Assembly (NCBI GenBank): GCA_046757725.1
Contig: JBHHYU010000001.1
Location: forward strand, 1-64,000
Length of the DNA: 64,000 nt
Direction: 5' to 3'
From: JBHHYU01 sp046757725
GTDB taxonomy: Bacteria; Desulfobacterota; Binatia; UBA9968
In this document: one piece after another, positions 43,899 to 51,615 of the stretch
Layout of the letters: every line of letters begins with the position of its first letter
How positions within the stretch are numbered: the stretch's first letter is position 1
Notes under the pieces: model-generated
Database searches by the model: none
What the model saw: only the letters and a program-made list of their open reading frames with translations
What the model was told of the DNA's origin: nothing
Made by a program: the position numbers and the translations under genes

Positions 43899-46328
43899 TT
43901 AGATGTCCAGGTTTTTTACCGTGAGGGCATGATCTTCAATAAATTTGCGACGGGGCTCTACCTCATCCCCCATTAAGGTGGAAAATATGTCGTTGGCCTC
44001 TACCCCGTCCTCGATCCGGACCTGCAGCAGGACTCGACTCTCAGGGTTCATGGTGGTTTCCCAGAGCTGCTCCGGGTTCATCTCTCCGAGGCCCTTGTAC
44101 CGCTGAATATATTGACCTTTCTTGCCACTCTCCATGATATTTTCCAGGAGATCCTTTAGAGAACGGAGACTTTCCTTATGTTCTCCATTCTCGACGACAT
44201 AAGGCGGATCGCCTAGCCCGGCTAAATCCGCGAATAGGCGCTTAAGCTCTAGATACTCAGCGCTCACCAGAAAATCACGGTCGATGACCGTTCGAATGCG
44301 CGTCCCGTTACTTCTGGTGGAACATACCAGTTTAAAACAGTTGTGCTCCGTGTCTTCCTCGAGAACCGAGGAGAAAGGTAACTGATCCGGTGCCATGAGG
44401 TTGACATAGGAAGCTACCTGCGCTTGGATTTTCTTGAGCTCCTTCGTTTCTTTTAACGTTGCCTCAGTGAAATCGTCCTCGAGCAGGAGAGCCTCTAGGA
44501 TAGGGCGGCATCTCTTCTTGCGGACCGCCACCGCCATCAACTTCTCCCAGCGCAGGACCTTCTTAATAAATCCTTGTAAGGGTTGACCCGTAAGGCTGCT
44601 GCCGTTGCCGTTTAAATGGATTCGAATATTTTCCGTGCCGTGCTCGATGAGATAATCTTCGAGGGTGTTTTCATCCTTCAGGTATCGTTCCTGTTTCCCC
44701 CGCTTGACTTTGTAAAGGGGAGGCTGTGCGATGAAGAGGTGACCTTTTTCCACCAGGTCGGGCATTTGGCGGTAAAAGAAGGTGAGGAGTAAAGTTCGAA
44801 TGTGCGAACCATCCACATCTGCGTCGGTCATGATGACAATGGAATGGTAACGAAGCTTTCCCTGATCATAATCTTCTTTGATTCCCGCTCCCAACGCAGT
44901 AATGACCAAGCGGATCTCTTGAGAAGAGAGCATCTTATCGAACCGGGCTTTTTCCACGTTGAGTATTTTCCCCTTTAAAGGCAGTATAGCTTGGTAGCGG
45001 CGATCACGCCCCTGCTTGGCCGATCCTCCAGCAGAATCTCCCTCAACTAAAAAAAGTTCGCTCAGAGCCGGGTCCCGCTCCTGACAGTCTGCCAACTTCC
45101 CAGGCAAAGAACCCGAGTCCAAGGCTCCCTTTCGCCGGGCTAAATCCTTGGCCTTGCGGGTTGCCTCGCGCACTCTGGCCGCCTCAACACCCTTCATCAC
45201 GATTTTCTTGGCATCGCTCGGATGTTCCGCAAGGTGGGTTGCAAGTTTGTCGTTGATCAATGCCTCTACGATCCCTTTGACCTCGCTATTTCCGAGGCGA
45301 GTCTTGGTCTGACCTTCAAACTGGGGCTCAGGAACCTTCACGCTGATCACTGCCGTTAACCCTTCCCGGATGTCCTCCCCTTGGAGATTTTGCTCGTCTT
45401 TCTTCAAAAGGCCTCTTTCACTTGCGTAACTGTTGATGGTCCGGGTCAGAGCAGACCTGAAACCGATGAGATGAGAGCCTCCCTCAATCGTGTTGATGTT
45501 GTTGGCAAACGAGAAGATATTTTCTGCATAACCGTTGTTCCACTGGAGGGCGATCTCACTGTCTAGGCCCTCTTTTTCGCCTTGTATGTAAATGACATGG
45601 GTGTGAATAGGACTCTTGGCCCTGTTCAGATGCTCGACAAACGAGACAATGCCCCCCTTATAGACGAACTCATGTTTTTTTTGATTTCTCTCGTCCTCCA
45701 GAGTAATCCGAACACCACGATTCAAGAAGGCCAATTCTCTAAGCCGTTGAGAGAGGATATCAAAGCTGAACTCAAGGCTCTCAAATACCTTCGGATCGGG
45801 ACGAAAGGTGATACGTGTTCCTCTCTCTCGGGATTTTCCTACTTCTTTGAGTGTCCCTTGCGGAACCCCGCGCTTATAACTCTGCTGAAACACCTTCCTG
45901 TCACGCTTGATCTCTAGTTCCAGAGATTCCGCCAAGGCATTGACCACCGATAACCCTACACCGTGAAGCCCTCCGGAAACCTTGTAGGACGCTTTGTCAA
46001 ACTTGCCGCCGGCATGAAGCTTGGTCAGCACCACTTCTGCGGCTGATTTTTTTTCCGTTGGGTGAAGGTCAACTGGAATACCTCTACCGTTGTCAATAAC
46101 CGTAACGCTATTGTCGATATGGATCGTGACAGCAATCTGGTCGCACTGACCGGCCAAGCATTCATCAATTGAGTTATCCACAACCTCATAGATTAAATGA
46201 TGCAAACCCCTCTGACTGGTATCGCCGATATACATACCAGGTCTTTTTCTTACCGCCTCCAGTCCCTCAAGTACTTTAATTTTATCGGCTTTATAGTCAG
46301 ACTGGGGGGAAGATTTTATTTTGGTCAT
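43899..46328 (-). CDS. gyrB: DNA gyrase subunit B
   Basis: An 809-residue GyrB. ATPase domain: EVVDNSIDECLAG, DNGRGIPVD and KVSGGLHGVGLSVVNAL. TOPRIM: LFLVEGDSAGGSAKQGRDR and MTDADVDGSHIRTLLLTF. C-terminal end RYKGLGEMNPEQLWETTM. It hydrolyses ATP to drive supercoiling with GyrA. About 165 residues of insert lie in the TOPRIM part before RYKGLGEM (around residues 560-720), as in Gram-negative GyrB. A strong promoter is at 46393-46421. Confidence 0.97.
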   Translation of the reverse strand: MTKIKSSPQSDYKADKIKVLEGLEAVRKRPGMYIGDTSQRGLHHLIYEVVDNSIDECLAGQCDQIAVTIHIDNSVTVIDNGRGIPVDLHPTEKKSAAEVVLTKLHAGGKFDKASYKVSGGLHGVGLSVVNALAESLELEIKRDRKVFQQSYKRGVPQGTLKEVGKSRERGTRITFRPDPKVFESLEFSFDILSQRLRELAFLNRGVRITLEDERNQKKHEFVYKGGIVSFVEHLNRAKSPIHTHVIYIQGEKEGLDSEIALQWNNGYAENIFSFANNINTIEGGSHLIGFRSALTRTINSYASERGLLKKDEQNLQGEDIREGLTAVISVKVPEPQFEGQTKTRLGNSEVKGIVEALINDKLATHLAEHPSDAKKIVMKGVEAARVREATRKAKDLARRKGALDSGSLPGKLADCQERDPALSELFLVEGDSAGGSAKQGRDRRYQAILPLKGKILNVEKARFDKMLSSQEIRLVITALGAGIKEDYDQGKLRYHSIVIMTDADVDGSHIRTLLLTFFYRQMPDLVEKGHLFIAQPPLYKVKRGKQERYLKDENTLEDYLIEHGTENIRIHLNGNGSSLTGQPLQGFIKKVLRWEKLMAVAVRKKRCRPILEALLLEDDFTEATLKETKELKKIQAQVASYVNLMAPDQLPFSSVLEEDTEHNCFKLVCSTRSNGTRIRTVIDRDFLVSAEYLELKRLFADLAGLGDPPYVVENGEHKESLRSLKDLLENIMESGKKGQYIQRYKGLGEMNPEQLWETTMNPESRVLLQVRIEDGVEANDIFSTLMGDEVEPRRKFIEDHALTVKNLDI

Positions 46329-46392
46329 TTTTTATACACGGTTCAGGTTTAGATTTGCTTGGAAAGTCTAGGGGTTAGATCCGTTTACAAGC

Positions 46393-46421
46393 ATAATAAA
46401 CTCTACCGAAAAAGGGGTCAA
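46393..46421 (-). promoter_or_regulatory. Sigma70-like promoter for gyrB-gyrA
   Basis: Minus-strand TTGACC (complement of 46416-46421), 17-nt spacer, TATTAT (complement of 46393-46398), leaving a leader of about 60 nt before the gyrB ATG. Good consensus fit. Confidence 0.6.
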
Positions 46422-46479
46422 AAGTAAAGCAAAAAGTGACCTTGAAAGCGGTTAAATTTGGGCTTAATTCAATAGTTTT

Positions 46480-46507
46480 TTGACAAACGCTTCCGTCTCC
46501 TTATACT
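46480..46507 (+). promoter_or_regulatory. Sigma70-like promoter for the AEC transporter
   Basis: TTGACA (46480-46485), 16-nt spacer, TATACT (46502-46507) on the plus strand. It is divergent from the gyrB promoter. It leaves a leader of about 150 nt before the transporter. Confidence 0.6.
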
Positions 46508-46648
46508 GGACATGGATCCTCCAAAAAACCTTACGTAAGCAGAGCGCAGATAAAGCTTTTCCCAACGCTCTGGAACTTTAGCCACTGATCGAAAAGAAGA
46601 TGGTTTTACACACGGAGCCAGATTTGGGTGGTTGAAGGGAACTGACGC

Positions 46649-46675
46649 ATGAAGTTACAAAGTACCTATGCATAG
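46649..46675 (+). CDS. Eight-residue leader ORF overlapping the AEC transporter start
   Basis: ATG at 46649 preceded by GAAGGGA (8-nt spacing) encodes MKLQSTYA and stops at 46673-46675. The stop lies just after the transporter's ATG (46668-46670), which has no ribosome site of its own. This looks like translational coupling, but could be chance. Confidence 0.35.
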   Translation: MKLQSTYA

Positions 46676-47543
46676 GATTGGACCTCTTTCTCCGGTAATC
46701 CCCGTTTTTCTTCTGATTGCGATCGGGTTTTTCTTTGCCCGGTGGAAAAAGATCAGCCTGGTCCCCGTCACAGAGATTATTGTTTACCTCGGGGCTCCCT
46801 GCCTGGTCTTTACCTCGCTGACCACCAGGCCGATCCTCGGTGCAGATATCGCAGTCATTCTGCTCGGTGCCCTTGGGATCATCGCAGGGGTTGGGTTGCT
46901 GATTCGGCTTTATTCCTTGGTCTTTCATTTTTCTTCTAGGGGCTTTGCCCTCCCTTTACTCTTTATGAATGCCGGCAATATGGGGATCCCTTTAGCCCTT
47001 TTCGCCTTTGGCGAGGCCGGGTTGCAGAGGGCCTCTCTTTTTTTTGTAATCATGTCAACCCTACACTATTCCCTTGGAATTTATGTCCTTAGCGGAAAGG
47101 GCAGTTGGAAAGAGATCTTTCGTTTACCACTCATTTACGCAACCGTTTTTGGCCTACTGGTTAACCTTGCCGGACTCAGCGTTCCTGACCCGGTCTTTAA
47201 AGCACTCTGGCTCCTTGGCTATTCCACTATTCCTCTAATGCTGATCAGCCTGGGTTATCGTCTTCAAAGTATTCAGTCAGTCATGTGGGCCCATTCCGTT
47301 GGCGGCGCGCTCATCCGCATCGTTGGCGGATTCGCGTCCGCCTATGGAACGGTAACCCTGCTTGGAATTCACGGAATCAACCGCCAAGTTATTCTTCTTT
47401 ATGGCTGCCTCCCCTCGGCTGTGGTCAACTTCGTGCTCACCGAGAAATATGGTCAGGACCCTGAGCTCGCCGCGTCTATTATCCTCCTTACTACCCTTTT
47501 CTCATTTGCGACAGTCCCCCTGGTCTTCTGGTTCATCTTATGA
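46668..47543 (+). CDS. AEC family (auxin efflux carrier-like) transporter
   Basis: A 291-residue membrane protein with about ten hydrophobic segments. PVIPVFLLIAIGFFFARWK at the start, PLLFMNAGNMGIPLALFAFG (the AEC/BASS N-G-N/G-N-x-G-x-P motif) and the final ILLTTLFSFATVPLVFWFIL are typical. Bacterial members export or import organic acids such as malate or malonate; substrate unknown. Start at 46668 is the first ATG in frame. It is monocistronic, convergent with the next gene. Confidence 0.8.
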   Translation: MHRIGPLSPVIPVFLLIAIGFFFARWKKISLVPVTEIIVYLGAPCLVFTSLTTRPILGADIAVILLGALGIIAGVGLLIRLYSLVFHFSSRGFALPLLFMNAGNMGIPLALFAFGEAGLQRASLFFVIMSTLHYSLGIYVLSGKGSWKEIFRLPLIYATVFGLLVNLAGLSVPDPVFKALWLLGYSTIPLMLISLGYRLQSIQSVMWAHSVGGALIRIVGGFASAYGTVTLLGIHGINRQVILLYGCLPSAVVNFVLTEKYGQDPELAASIILLTTLFSFATVPLVFWFIL

Positions 47544-47690
47544 GGCAATTATACCCAGGCCGGGTGAAAGATCCTCCAACCATAAAAAGGTGAAATAATG
47601 AATAATATATTGTAGCAGGTCGGAAAAAATACCGGCGCGGTTAGGTGGCACGCAAGGTTATTCTCGTTCTGGGAAAAAGAGAATGGTGAT

Positions 47691-49424
47691 CTATGTTCGG
47701 CTCCAGCGCCAAAAAAAACCTAACCCGAGACCGAGAAAGCACAGAAGCGGCAACAGGCTGATCAGCCTGCCCGACCATAAGAATTCTCCCAGGTTAAAAG
47801 AGTTCCAGTGGTCCGGAATGGTGCCTCCCGGCTGATAAACGCGGCGAAATGGCGATTCATAAATACCAATCGGATTCGCTGACACCGGCCCTTCAAGAAG
47901 TTCCTCACCGATGTGTTCTCCAGACGGGTGGGAAAGAATCAATCGTATCGTCTGCCCTCGAAGCAAGGGTAAAAGGTATTGGCCCATCGGATTTGGAATC
48001 CCTTGCGGAAAGCGCGGATCGACGGCCGTCGCTAGAAGCATGGTCAATGCTGAAAACATGGCCAAGACGAGTGTGGCGCGGAAGCACTTCTGAAAAACAG
48101 GCGTCAGCGAGAGACATAGAAACGGTAAAGCGGGAATTAAAAAGCGCGGGCCCATGGCCCACCCGCCATCCCACGAGTTATACGAGGAATTCGTAAACAG
48201 GAATCCGAGGAAGATTGCGATCCACAGCACAATCTCCGCCCGCTTCTGCTGCTCGCTTGCCGTTAGCCAAATACCTAAACCCGAGAGGAAAAGCACTGGA
48301 GAAGTGAAAAACAAACCGCGGTAGCCGGAAAAGAGCAAAGCAACCATAATTTCAAATCGGGGCCGACCAAACATACCTAAACTGAGCCCTTGATGCAGCA
48401 TCCATTCGCCTTGGTAAGCGTAAGAAATCGTCACCGGGCTGCCGAAACACAATAAATTATACCATCCGAGCACGGCTACAGGCGGTATCGCCCCCGCAAT
48501 AAAAGAAAGGACCTTCCAGCGAGGTCGAGTTGCCCAGAAGACGTAAAGCGTAAAGCAGGCTACAGTGATAATGGAGGTATATTGCATGAGTAAGATAGTC
48601 CCACTGACGACACCCGCGACAAAAAGGATAAGTGCGGGACGAACGGATGCGATCCCACTGTTTTTGTTAACCAAAAGGAGTAAATAAACAAAAAGAGATA
48701 GTACGGCGACAAGATCATGCTCAATTAGCATCGTGGAATACGGCAGCATGAGTGTTCCCAAGCCAAACGTTAATGTTGAGGCAATATGAGCCCAGGCGGG
48801 AGATGAAGGAAAAAGCTGAAGCGAGGTCCGGTAAAAGATAACACCTCCAAGGGCCGCGATGAGGGATACCGAGAAGACGGTCGTGAAGTAGACATTCATA
48901 GTCATTGGCCACCAGTGATCCGGATGGATACCCAGGAGACGGTCAACGTTATAGACGATAAAATAAGCCGGCACTGCGCTAAGAACGGCTCCGGGAGGTT
49001 TATTTGGGTAAATATGGCTGCCAAATCGCGATACATCTCCAGTATTCCAAGCCGTGCTGATCTGCTCAAGCGGAAGATCTGCGAGCGCAGATGGAGGGAA
49101 CGTTAGCCGGCGGAGCGCCAGCCTCCCTTCCCGGTCGGGGCCAGCGGTGTAAAGCGAAAAATTCTCAATTTCTAACGTACCCTCTTCAACAATGGAGCGA
49201 ACTTGGTCAAATCTGCCGTTTACGCCCCACCCTCCGCCTTGATAGAAATAGGCATAGGTGAGGAGAAGCATGAAGAAGATCGTCAGATCTATGCGTATTT
49301 TCCTCACCTCTTTTAAATGATGAAACTTTTTGCCGGGACAGGTAGAGGTCGAAACTACTTTCGAACGACCTGGCGGCAGTTCACCTACGTTGGAAACTAC
49401 AATCCCAGGGCCTTTGTTTTGCAA
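47691..49424 (-). CDS. Large polytopic membrane protein, possibly GT-C-like glycosyltransferase
   Basis: 577 residues with around eleven hydrophobic segments. A long polar loop after the first helix (YFYQGGGWGVNGRFDQVRSIVEEGTL with Asp in FDQVRS) recalls GT-C glycosyltransferases and mannosyltransferase-like proteins, which carry acidic residues there. I do not recognise a specific family. The first 39 residues are polar and precede KIRIDLTIFFMLLLTYAYF, so the true start may be the GTG at 49307. No sugar-synthesis neighbours. The mobile element at 49614 lies upstream of it. Confidence 0.55.
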   Translation of the reverse strand: MQNKGPGIVVSNVGELPPGRSKVVSTSTCPGKKFHHLKEVRKIRIDLTIFFMLLLTYAYFYQGGGWGVNGRFDQVRSIVEEGTLEIENFSLYTAGPDREGRLALRRLTFPPSALADLPLEQISTAWNTGDVSRFGSHIYPNKPPGAVLSAVPAYFIVYNVDRLLGIHPDHWWPMTMNVYFTTVFSVSLIAALGGVIFYRTSLQLFPSSPAWAHIASTLTFGLGTLMLPYSTMLIEHDLVAVLSLFVYLLLLVNKNSGIASVRPALILFVAGVVSGTILLMQYTSIITVACFTLYVFWATRPRWKVLSFIAGAIPPVAVLGWYNLLCFGSPVTISYAYQGEWMLHQGLSLGMFGRPRFEIMVALLFSGYRGLFFTSPVLFLSGLGIWLTASEQQKRAEIVLWIAIFLGFLFTNSSYNSWDGGWAMGPRFLIPALPFLCLSLTPVFQKCFRATLVLAMFSALTMLLATAVDPRFPQGIPNPMGQYLLPLLRGQTIRLILSHPSGEHIGEELLEGPVSANPIGIYESPFRRVYQPGGTIPDHWNSFNLGEFLWSGRLISLLPLLCFLGLGLGFFWRWSRT

Positions 49425-49613
49425 AGAAAGTATCCGATATGACGAATGATGTCAAAATAATGGAGACACTTTGGCAAACGGCTCCGACCGGGTAGTTTAG
49501 GGTGCTGGTGACGGATTCGGGACTGCGGAAGGCGGGCTGATCGGTGACCGCCGTAGAAACCCTGAATTTCTGATACTCAACCTCACAAACCATTTGCTGC
49601 TATCATTTAACTC

Positions 49614-49980
49614 GGCTCTACCGTAAAAAGAGTGCTGTTCCAGTTAAACACAGGGGGCCCGCTCCTCAGTGAGAGCCGATAGACCTGTACTTCTCTGCCC
49701 CCTAAGCTGTTAACCCATTAGGCCCATTTCCCTCAAGTCTCTTTAGGGTCGGCCGTCTCCCTCTCCTCGGAGCCTACCCCCTGCGCCGTGCACCCATGTA
49801 TCCGGTTCCGAGGGAGGAGACCTGGAGGCCTGGGGCACGGGGAGGTGGAGGTTTAAGGCAGGCCCAGGCCGTTGGAGAGCTCAGCCGAAGGGGACGGGAG
49901 GGTGGCCGTCGAGGCACAGGACTTATTGACTCAGGCCGGAAGGTTTTTTCCTGAGGAACCACACTAATTAACGGTGAGCC
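49614..49980 (+). mobile_element. Non-autonomous mobile element, copy 1 (367 bp, 9-bp TSD)
   Basis: Ends are GGCTCTACCGTAA (left) and TTAACGGTGAGCC (right), which are inverted repeats with small differences. ATTTAACTC occurs directly on both sides (49605-49613 and 49981-49989): a perfect 9-bp target duplication. The body is inverted relative to copy 2 at 60484-60828. Both copies share long blocks, e.g. GAGGAGCGGG, GCACCCATG.ATCCGGTTCCGAGGGAGG and GTGGCCGTCGAGGCACAG. Positions 49678-49754 have no counterpart in copy 2. No transposase is encoded. 9-bp duplications occur in IS1, IS903-type and IS10/IS50-type transposition; which family applies is open. Confidence 0.88.
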
Positions 49981-49989
49981 ATTTAACTC

Positions 49990-50016
49990 TTGACAAGCAT
50001 TTTACCTCGTTATAGT
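49990..50016 (+). promoter_or_regulatory. Possible promoter of the B12 uptake locus
   Basis: TTGACA (49990-49995), 15-nt spacer (short), TATAGT (50011-50016), about 25 nt before the first riboswitch. The -35 starts directly after the mobile element's target duplication (49981-49989). Confidence 0.5.
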
Positions 50017-50039
50017 TTCTTTTCACTTTGATTCAGTGC

Positions 50040-50220
50040 TCTAAGGCGTCATAGGGAAGTCCGGTGCAATTCCGGCGCGGTCCCGCCACTGTAATTGGGT
50101 AAGTTCTCCTGCGCTTCAAAGCCACTGTCCTGAGATGAGTTAAAAGGATGGGAAGGCCGCAGGAAGTTGGAGGGTTGAATTAAACTCCTTCCAGACCCAT
50201 AAGCCAGGAGACCTGCCTAG
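50040..50220 (+). ncRNA. Cobalamin riboswitch 1 (upstream of tonB)
   Basis: A full cobalamin-riboswitch layout: GGGAAGTCCGGTGCAATTCC, CGCGGTCCCGCCACTGTAA, GCCACTGTCCTGAG, GATGGGAAGGC and the B12 box AAGCCAGGAGACCTGCC (50201-50217). Adenosylcobalamin binding normally shuts expression. The expression platform up to the tonB start is about 230 nt. Confidence 0.96.
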
Positions 50221-50448
50221 AGCCAAATAACCCGACTTTCCGAAGGAGAGAGAAAGGTTCACCTTGTCCGCTCGGTCCTCAAATCCAATCCCTTGTTATT
50301 ACGGTGAGGTCGAAACTTCCGGGATTTGGTGTTTGCAATTTTGACCCCTTCCCTCTCGTTTTCGGCATAGTCCTGAACCCTTTTTGAGTGTTGCTAGAAA
50401 AGCCTGGTGGCGCCGGGGCGATTTTTTTTGGTACAGGGAGCCGCACAC

Positions 50449-51393
50449 ATGAGATTGTCTCCATTCCTTGGCATCTCCGTTTTACTGCACGCTTTAATTC
50501 TTACGTTGCCATCCTGGTCTTCTCAGTCAGGGCAAGGGCATGAGATCATCCCTGTGGCTTTGTTCATGACAGAGCATGCTGGAGATCATGGGCTGATCCC
50601 GGTGGGCAACAAAATCGGTTTGGATGTATCTGAACCACTGTTACCGGGCAGGCCAGAGCAAACTGTACGCGAAGAGCCGCGAAAACTTAAAAAGGCACGA
50701 TCGACTATGAGCGACACGCTTAAGTTCCAGAATCGCCCGGTTAAACAGCAGACGCCCGTGAAGAGACGAGTGAAAAAATATCAAACCACAAGGGTTTTGG
50801 CGGGTCGGAGTTTTGATAGACTCGGCCCCGCCGCAAGCATCGCGACGAAAAGTCGGGCCCTTGGCCAAGAGAAGGACATTCAGAGGCCAAAAGTCCCTGC
50901 GGAGGTTGTAAGCCGGCGGGGCTTATCTGAGTGGTACATCAACGAAGCTGGTACGGAAGATCCGCTGTTAGGGGAGTTGACTAAAGGTGAGACTGTGGCG
51001 CCCAAAGATGGCGGCCGGGAAGGGGTGGAATCCGGGAAAAACAACCTACCCTTGGCAGATCAAGCTCAGTCGGCGATGGATCCTATCTCGGAAAGTCGGC
51101 AGAAAGGAGGTCTTACACAGGCGGGTTATGAGTATTGGTTCAATCCGGAATATCCTAAAAAGGCAAGAAAAGAAGGTTGGGAGGGAACTACCGTGCTCAG
51201 GGTCTTAGTCGATGAACAGGGAAACTCTAGAAGGATTCAGATAACGCGAAGCTCCGGTTTCGAATCTCTCGATCAGGTGGCAGTGAAAGCAGTCAAGCGC
51301 TGGCATTTTCATCCGGCCCAACGAGGGGCCAAACCGGTGCCGAGCTGGGTCAAAATCCCGATCGTCTTTCGTCTCAACGGTGGCAACATGTAA
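50449..51393 (+). CDS. tonB: TonB family protein
   Basis: A 314-residue TonB. One N-terminal hydrophobic helix (LGISVLLHALILTLPSW), a Lys/Pro-rich periplasmic linker, and a C-terminal TonB domain (YPKKARKEGWEGTTVLRV to WVKIPIVFRL). It would transmit proton motive force from ExbBD to the outer-membrane receptor encoded next. No ExbB or ExbD gene in this locus. The start at 50449 has AGGGAG upstream; a frame from a GTG at 50407 would add 14 polar residues. It lies between two cobalamin riboswitches, so it is likely dedicated to B12. Confidence 0.88.
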   Translation: MRLSPFLGISVLLHALILTLPSWSSQSGQGHEIIPVALFMTEHAGDHGLIPVGNKIGLDVSEPLLPGRPEQTVREEPRKLKKARSTMSDTLKFQNRPVKQQTPVKRRVKKYQTTRVLAGRSFDRLGPAASIATKSRALGQEKDIQRPKVPAEVVSRRGLSEWYINEAGTEDPLLGELTKGETVAPKDGGREGVESGKNNLPLADQAQSAMDPISESRQKGGLTQAGYEYWFNPEYPKKARKEGWEGTTVLRVLVDEQGNSRRIQITRSSGFESLDQVAVKAVKRWHFHPAQRGAKPVPSWVKIPIVFRLNGGNM

Positions 51394-51414
51394 ATAGGCA
51401 AGACTCATATCTAT

Positions 51415-51575
51415 TGGCTGCAGATCGGATTCGAGGGAAAGGGGTGAAATTCCCCTGCTGCCCCGCAACTGTGATGGCCACGAAAGCCGCAGGTATCAGC
51501 CACTGTCCTGAGCCAAGTCAAAGGATGGGAAGGCGCGGCGAGTAGGTTAAAGCCTAAGCCAGGAGACCTGTCCAT
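51415..51575 (+). ncRNA. Cobalamin riboswitch 2 (upstream of btuB)
   Basis: A second copy of the riboswitch core, starting some 20 nt after the tonB stop: GAGGGAAAGGGGTGAAATTC, CTGCCCCGCAACTGTGA, GCCACTGTCCTGAG, GATGGGAAGGC and the B12 box AAGCCAGGAGACCTGTC (51556-51572). It controls btuB and the genes behind it. The segment from 51585 (TCCCCC/GGGAGAGGAGG) could mask the btuB ribosome site. Confidence 0.96.
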
Positions 51576-51615
51576 TCTGCCTTAACGATCCCCCTTCGTG
51601 GGAGAGGAGGTTCTC

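Noticed and set aside
46174..46182. Perfect DnaA box TTATCCACA
   Set aside because: It lies in the conserved GyrB codons for EVVDNSID and is explained by coding; no cluster of boxes nearby. TTATACACG at 46332-46340 and TTATCCACG at 203-211 are single imperfect matches.
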